A stretch of 45,517 nt of DNA, taken from Spirochaetaceae bacterium UBA6243 (GTDB lineage Bacteria; Spirochaetota; Spirochaetia; Treponematales; Rectinemataceae). The stretch is taken from the NCBI GenBank assembly GCA_002441395.1, contig DJVZ01000056.1:6949-52465 (forward strand), in the 5' to 3' direction. The translations under genes were made by a program, and so were the position numbers. Below the pieces are notes generated by a model. It was not told where the DNA came from. It saw only the letters and a list, made by a program, of their open reading frames with translations, and made no database searches. Of the stretch, positions 41,861-45,517 are shown piece after piece (the first letter of the stretch is position 1; each line of letters opens with the position of its first letter).

Positions 41861-42478
41861 TCATTCACTGAATGTGATGCTTGGTATCCTCAATAGCTCT
41901 GAGACAAGAGCATGCAACAGTGTAATGGGAATGAATGGTATAGGGAGCACCATCATGATTAATTCATATCCTATATTGCTTTTTTTGTTCGGCTTCCCCT
42001 TTATTCTGTTTTTCAACGCGCTTAAGGGGATGCCAAAAATATTTCCTACCATCATCATCCTTATAATCCCGAGAATATGATATGATTTTTGCTCACCGTA
42101 TGTCGCAACGAGAGTGTTCCACGTCTTTTGGGTTGGCTTGCCTCGCGTATCCGCGTAATGTTGGGCGAATAATATGGCCACTACTTCCTGTTCCGGTATT
42201 TTTTCAGAATTGCCGCCCAAGATCATTTGTATTTCTTCATCACTCAGCCCTTTTTCAAGCGCGATTCGCGTGTGGACATAGGAACATATTTCACAGCCAT
42301 TCACTTCTGTGACCGCAAGCATGATCCTTTCCTTGAATTCATCGTCCACACCATCAATTTTCTTTTTCAATACCATGTTCTTCAGAGACGTTTTCATCCC
42401 TTTATACATAGCCAAATACGCCTCTGATATTGAATATTTTTTGGGATTGAACTGTTTTTCTGCCAATGTATTCCTCAC
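41861..42478 (-). CDS. AhpD-like (carboxymuconolactone decarboxylase superfamily) protein with C-terminal membrane segment
   Basis: The 205-aa protein has the AhpD redox motif CEICSYVH (C62, C65, H69; CxxCxxxH), preceded by KERIMLAVTEVNG as in the superfamily. It should be a thiol oxidoreductase linked to peroxide defence. The last ~35 residues (GYELIMMVLPIPFIPITLLHALV) form a membrane helix not usual for AhpD. Codon use is clearly AT-richer than in the neighbours, which suggests a separate origin by transfer. Confidence 0.82.
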   Translation of the reverse strand: MRNTLAEKQFNPKKYSISEAYLAMYKGMKTSLKNMVLKKKIDGVDDEFKERIMLAVTEVNGCEICSYVHTRIALEKGLSDEEIQMILGGNSEKIPEQEVVAILFAQHYADTRGKPTQKTWNTLVATYGEQKSYHILGIIRMMMVGNIFGIPLSALKNRIKGKPNKKSNIGYELIMMVLPIPFIPITLLHALVSELLRIPSITFSE

Positions 42479-42635
42479 ATAGCGTCACACGCTGTTCGTT
42501 ATTCTCGCGCGCGGATTATATAGTCTTAATGTAATATAACATAAACGCGAGGGAATTCAAGTTTGAGTCATGATGCGTTCAAAAGATCATTGAAAAAAAT
42601 CGATGCAGGCCAAGACCCATGATACATGTTTACAT

Positions 42636-42652
42636 GGGACATTATATGTCCC
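42636..42652. promoter_or_regulatory. WYL-regulator operator, copy 1
   Basis: GGGACA-TTATA-TGTCCC (extended by T and A to 8-bp arms around TAT) lies 49 bp upstream of the WYL gene start. The same GGGACA-N5-TGTCCC motif appears before the next gene at 43688. Confidence 0.75.
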
Positions 42653-42700
42653 ACAGTGTCATATAGAATCAGAAACAAAAAACTGAGGACGGAGGCCTCC

Positions 42701-43660
42701 ATGAGCCAGACTGAAAGGATTTTTTACATCGACCGCACAATCAGGGATCATGGAGGCATAACCGCCCTCCAGATATGTCGAAAGTTCGAAGTCTGCGAGC
42801 GTCAGGCCAAGCGCGACATAGAGTACATGCGTAACCGGCTCGACGCGCCCATCATCTGGACGCCGGGCAGAATGCGCTACGAATACTCAGAGCCCTGGGA
42901 CGGTCTGCGCTTTGCCGACGAGACATCCTTTTTTGCCTTTGCCTTCCTCAGGGCGATCCTCGGCCGCTACTCCTACGTCCCCGTGGTGTCCGAGGAGATC
43001 ACTGCTCTTCTCAGGGAAAAAATCGCGGGACGATACGCCGCCATTTCCGACAAGGTGCGCTATGAATTGCCCGACATGGAAACCATCGACGGGGAAACCG
43101 CCTACACGATGTGCCAGGCCCTCCTCGAAGCAGGCACTCTCGACATTTCCTATACCGACTCAAAGGGTGAGCAGAGCGAGCGCACCATCGCCCCCTTGCG
43201 CCTCATCAATTACGCGGGCAAGTGGTACTGCGTCGCTTTCGATTCAAAATCCATGGAACTGAGGACATTCGCCGTATCGCGCATGCAGAACCTGCGCCCC
43301 GCGGACACACCACACTTTCCAATACCGGCCGACGATGAAGTCGAGCGGTACATCTCCTCTTCATACGGCATCTTTAAGGGCGAGGTGCTGGGCACCGCCA
43401 CCCTGCGGTTCTACGGCGGCGCGGCCCGGGCTGTCCGCACCCAGCAGTGGCACAAGGATCAGAAAATCTCGGCCGTTCCCCGTGCCGCCGACTCTGACGC
43501 GATCGACCTTTCCCTGCCCGTCCACGACTGGACCGAACTCCTCGGCCGCGCCCTCCGCTGCGGCGCCAACTGCGAAGTCGTCGGCCCGCCGGAATTCCGT
43601 GCGCGGTGGAGAGAGGAGATAGAGAGGATGAAAACGTTGACGGACAAATCGACACTTTGA
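42701..43660 (+). CDS. WYL-domain transcriptional regulator
   Basis: The 319-aa protein has an N-terminal helix-turn-helix (~5-60: TERIFYIDRTIRDHGGITALQICRKFEVCERQAKRDIEYMR). The WYL domain (~140-210) holds a WYC motif in place of WYL (GKWYCVAFDSKSMELRTFAVSRM), and a WCX-like C-terminal part is present. Such regulators bind nucleic-acid or nucleotide ligands and often control defence or DNA-damage genes. GGAGG lies 5 bp before ATG 42701; an open frame from 42626 crosses the operator and is rejected. The shared operator suggests autoregulation and control of the next gene. Confidence 0.9.
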   Translation: MSQTERIFYIDRTIRDHGGITALQICRKFEVCERQAKRDIEYMRNRLDAPIIWTPGRMRYEYSEPWDGLRFADETSFFAFAFLRAILGRYSYVPVVSEEITALLREKIAGRYAAISDKVRYELPDMETIDGETAYTMCQALLEAGTLDISYTDSKGEQSERTIAPLRLINYAGKWYCVAFDSKSMELRTFAVSRMQNLRPADTPHFPIPADDEVERYISSSYGIFKGEVLGTATLRFYGGAARAVRTQQWHKDQKISAVPRAADSDAIDLSLPVHDWTELLGRALRCGANCEVVGPPEFRARWREEIERMKTLTDKSTL

Positions 43661-43687
43661 CAGGTCAACGGCAATTTTTTGCCTTGT

Positions 43688-43704
43688 GGGACAATGGGTG
43701 TCCC
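43688..43704. promoter_or_regulatory. WYL-regulator operator, copy 2
   Basis: GGGACA-ATGGG-TGTCCC has the same arms and spacing as copy 1. It is 42 bp upstream of the next ATG and 12 bp before a TATACT (43716-43721) -10 candidate without a good -35. The weak -35 fits activation, but repression is as possible. Confidence 0.75.
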
Positions 43705-43745
43705 GCGTGTCGCCGTATACTGAGCCCGTCTGGGAGGGCGAAGCC

Positions 43746-44765
43746 ATGAGCGCAAAAGCGATCTACCTCATCCAGTTTGAAAAGGACTATGTCGAGCTGT
43801 TTTCCGAGAGCCAGTCCGGAGCCTTCGATTTCGCGGGTGTGGTTTCGGGCGACGGCGCGGCCGCCAAGGCGAGGGCCAGAGCCAAGGACTTTATCGAAGA
43901 GGCTCCTGAAACGGAGCTGTACTTCCAGAACCACTTCGGTAAGCCTCCTGTCTACGAAGCCAGTGCCTCGCATCCCACAGTACGCCGCATGGGGCTTCCC
44001 GGCGCTCCGGAAGAGTCTGTCCTCGCCTTTCTCTACCGCTATCCTGCCTTCCGTCAGGCCGAGCTCCGGGGCGACTTCATCGGGGCGGGCACGGCGGTCG
44101 GACGCTCGGGTAAGCTCAAAAGCCATAGACCGCTCCTGCGCTATCTGGCCGAACGAGACCTTTTTCTCATATTCGCGCTTTATTGGCTCTGGGCGTTTGA
44201 CGCGGACAAAACAGCCAGGCTCGTCGAACTCTTCGACGGTAAAATTACCGACGGCGCGGGCGATATCTGGGCCGAACTGTACGACTTTGCCGTGCCTGGC
44301 ATCGACGCAAGGGATCTCCCGGCATTCCGCGCCGAGGTCAAGGCAAAGCTCTCCGAATACCTCTTCGACCGCGGCGGACGCCTCGTGCTTCCCCTTGTGG
44401 GCGACAATTTCGGCGGAGCGGTCGTCGAGATGAGGCGCAGAAGCGTGACCGCGCTCGCTGAGGGCAGGCGCCGCGCCCTCGTCGAAGGTCTATCCGGCAC
44501 CGAAGACCGCGTGCGTGCCTGGCTCGAAAGCATCCGCTTCACACTTCAGCCAGAACCGTGGAACAAGGCCGATCGCGACGCCATGTCCGTGCTCGCTACC
44601 TTCCCCGAAGATGGTCGCACTGATCTGGCGGGCTACCTCCGCCGCGACATCGCCGCCTACCTTACGCCTCTGGCGCGGGAAGGCAGGAATTTTGAAGCCC
44701 GGCTTTTCTGTCTTGACGAAGACTCACTCGAGCTGTCGATACGCGCGGCACGGCCGCCGGACTGA
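43746..44765 (+). CDS. Unrecognised protein, WYL-regulator target
   Basis: The 339-aa product has no signal peptide and no membrane segment. It starts MSAKAIYLIQFEKDYVELF, has a mid region PLLRYLAERDLFLIFALYWLWAFD and ends in a helical, Arg/Glu-rich part. I do not recognise a family or catalytic motif. GGGAGGG precedes ATG 43746. It is high-GC like its neighbours, so there is no sign of recent import. It has its own copy of the operator found before the WYL gene 85 bp upstream. A tRNA-like cloverleaf with a T-tract ends the transcription unit. Do not infer function beyond a likely role in the WYL stress response. Confidence 0.8.
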   Translation: MSAKAIYLIQFEKDYVELFSESQSGAFDFAGVVSGDGAAAKARARAKDFIEEAPETELYFQNHFGKPPVYEASASHPTVRRMGLPGAPEESVLAFLYRYPAFRQAELRGDFIGAGTAVGRSGKLKSHRPLLRYLAERDLFLIFALYWLWAFDADKTARLVELFDGKITDGAGDIWAELYDFAVPGIDARDLPAFRAEVKAKLSEYLFDRGGRLVLPLVGDNFGGAVVEMRRRSVTALAEGRRRALVEGLSGTEDRVRAWLESIRFTLQPEPWNKADRDAMSVLATFPEDGRTDLAGYLRRDIAAYLTPLAREGRNFEARLFCLDEDSLELSIRAARPPD

Positions 44766-44791
44766 CCCTCGCGCAGAGCGACCGGCGGTGC

Positions 44792-44885
44792 CGATGCCGC
44801 CACGGGAGGCGGGAGGCCCACGCGCTTGGGCCTCATATCGCGGGTCCGAATCCCTGCCGGCACCGCCGGTTTTTTAGTTTTTTGA
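44792..44885 (+). ncRNA. tRNA-like cloverleaf RNA with terminal T-tract
   Basis: A perfect 12-bp closing stem joins CCGGCGGTGCCG (44792-44803) and CGGCACCGCCGG (44868-44879). Inside it are three hairpins: 44807-44822 (5 bp, 6-nt loop), 44823-44844 (GAGGCCC/GGGCCTC, 8-nt loop), and 44850-44867 (GCGGG with CCC[T]GC, loop TCCGAAT, close to the tRNA T-loop). A 2-nt and a 5-nt linker sit where tRNA has them. Six T follow, so it can also terminate the upstream gene. The anticodon arm is too long, no CCA is encoded and no anticodon can be assigned. A divergent tRNA, a tRNA remnant or a regulatory leader are all possible. Confidence 0.55.
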
Positions 44886-44906
44886 GGAGGTAAGACATGA
44901 AAAAGA

Positions 44907-45517
44907 TAAAAGAATTCCCCGGGAAAAGCCTTTTTACAGTCCTGATGTTCGTCTTCGCGATTCTTTCGGTATATCCCCAAACCCCGAACCAGTATCACGA
45001 CCTCGTCGCGGCCCTCCAGCGGGCGGCGGCAGAGAAAGACGACACACAGAGGCTCGCGCTCTACGACGCCCTCGTCCGGGACTTCGGCATCGCAGAGGCG
45101 CCCGCGGCCACGGCCCTCACCACCCCGCAGGAACCTTCGAAGTGGGTGTTCGACCAGCGGGCCGATCCCCTGACCGACAAGCAGCGGTATTTCTTCATAC
45201 TGACCGCCGACAGCGGAGCCAACGAGTACGGCGACAAACCGACACTCATCGTGCGTTCTGACGGAGAAGACCTCGAGCTGTACATCAACTGGAAGACCTA
45301 CCTCGGCAACGACACCGACGACTACAAGTATGAAGGAAAATACATCACGACCCGCGTCGACTCCGACCAGCCCACGACTTCGCTGTGGGACAATTCCACC
45401 GACAGCAAAGCTTCGTTCTGCCCCTGGAACGACGTGCCCGACCTCGTGCGGCGCATGGGCGAAGGCACAAAATTCGTCGCGCGCTGCACCCCCTACGACG
45501 CCAACCCCATCACCGCC
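44907..45517 (+). CDS. Secreted protein of unknown role, VasI-like region (3' truncated by window)
   Basis: At least 203 codons from ATG 44907 stay open to the window edge. GAGGAGG lies 6 bp before the ATG. A hydrophobic signal-like segment (LFTVLMFVFAILSVYPQ) at ~12-28 is followed by a helical stretch and then a strand-rich part. That part (KPTLIVRSDGEDLELYINW, near SLWDNSTDSKASF and ARCTPYDANPITA) resembles the domain seen in VasI-type type VI secretion accessory proteins. No other secretion gene is in view, so this is only a resemblance. The C-terminus is outside the window. Confidence 0.6.

Noticed and set aside
44792..44879. Assignment of the cloverleaf as tRNA-Sec or tRNA-Met (CTCATAT could be read as an anticodon loop)
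   Set aside because: The flanks of CTCATAT cannot form an anticodon stem, and there is no long variable arm plus separate anticodon arm as in selC. The element is therefore reported only as tRNA-like.
1..45517. CRISPR arrays, IS elements, prophage genes, rRNA
   Set aside because: No regularly spaced repeats, transposase, integrase, phage structural gene or rRNA sequence was seen on either strand.

Overview
The window is 45.5 kb of roughly 55-60% GC bacterial chromosome holding about 43 protein genes, packed in short operons on both strands. It shows ABC, TRAP and MFS uptake or export systems but no PTS components. It also carries periplasmic binding proteins, lipoproteins, an outer-membrane-type beta-barrel candidate and two sigma-54 activators, and an anaerobe-type NADH:rubredoxin-like oxidoreductase lies beside a peroxiredoxin. 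This suits a didermic, fermentative, probably anaerobic heterotroph. A free-living or gut-type spirochaete is my best guess, but it is a guess from gene content and no marker gene proves it. No rRNA, CRISPR array, phage or insertion sequence is visible.

Layout: (1) 74-5150: an SCP2-like/aminotransferase pair (+), then DUF819 permease, SDR and CBS-ACT genes (-). (2) 5213-10108 (-): a complete branched-chain amino-acid ABC operon, livK-H-M-G-F, with a hairpin attenuator after livK; the CBS-ACT gene closes this operon. (3) 10459-13145 (+): a three-gene ABC system of the TrpXYZ type behind a sigma-70 promoter whose start overlaps a perfect operator palindrome. (4) 13189-23705 (+): an eight-gene sugar/polyol operon (binding protein, two permeases, ATPase, sensor kinase, NtrC-type regulator, PfkB-type kinase, mannitol-1-phosphate dehydrogenase family). 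A consensus sigma-54 promoter precedes it, with a 12-bp-arm palindrome about 160 bp upstream of the predicted start. (5) 23695-31662: MATE exporter, GntR regulator, SDR, TRAP transporter, and a divergent mutarotase-like plus Ldh/YlbC-type dehydrogenase pair, which looks like a sugar-acid cluster. (6) 31683-35428: rubredoxin-reductase-like flavoprotein and Prx6-type peroxiredoxin (-), divergent from a NorR-like sigma-54 activator (+). A recognisable -24/-12 element lies in front of the peroxiredoxin.

(7) 35441-39330: secreted GH16-like protein, DapA-like aldolase/dehydratase with type II dehydroquinase, beta-barrel and PDZ lipoprotein. (8) 39486-42478: DUF1232 protein, MFS transporter divergent from a ChrB-N-like protein with paired operator-like repeats, and an AhpD-like protein in AT-richer DNA. 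(9) 42635-45517: a WYL-type regulator and an unrecognised 339-aa protein that share the same 17-bp inverted-repeat operator. A tRNA-like cloverleaf RNA ending in a T-tract follows, then a secreted protein cut by the window edge.

The most rewarding parts are the self-contained sigma-54 polyol regulon, the sigma-54 peroxiredoxin module, the WYL regulator with its orphan target, and the cloverleaf element.
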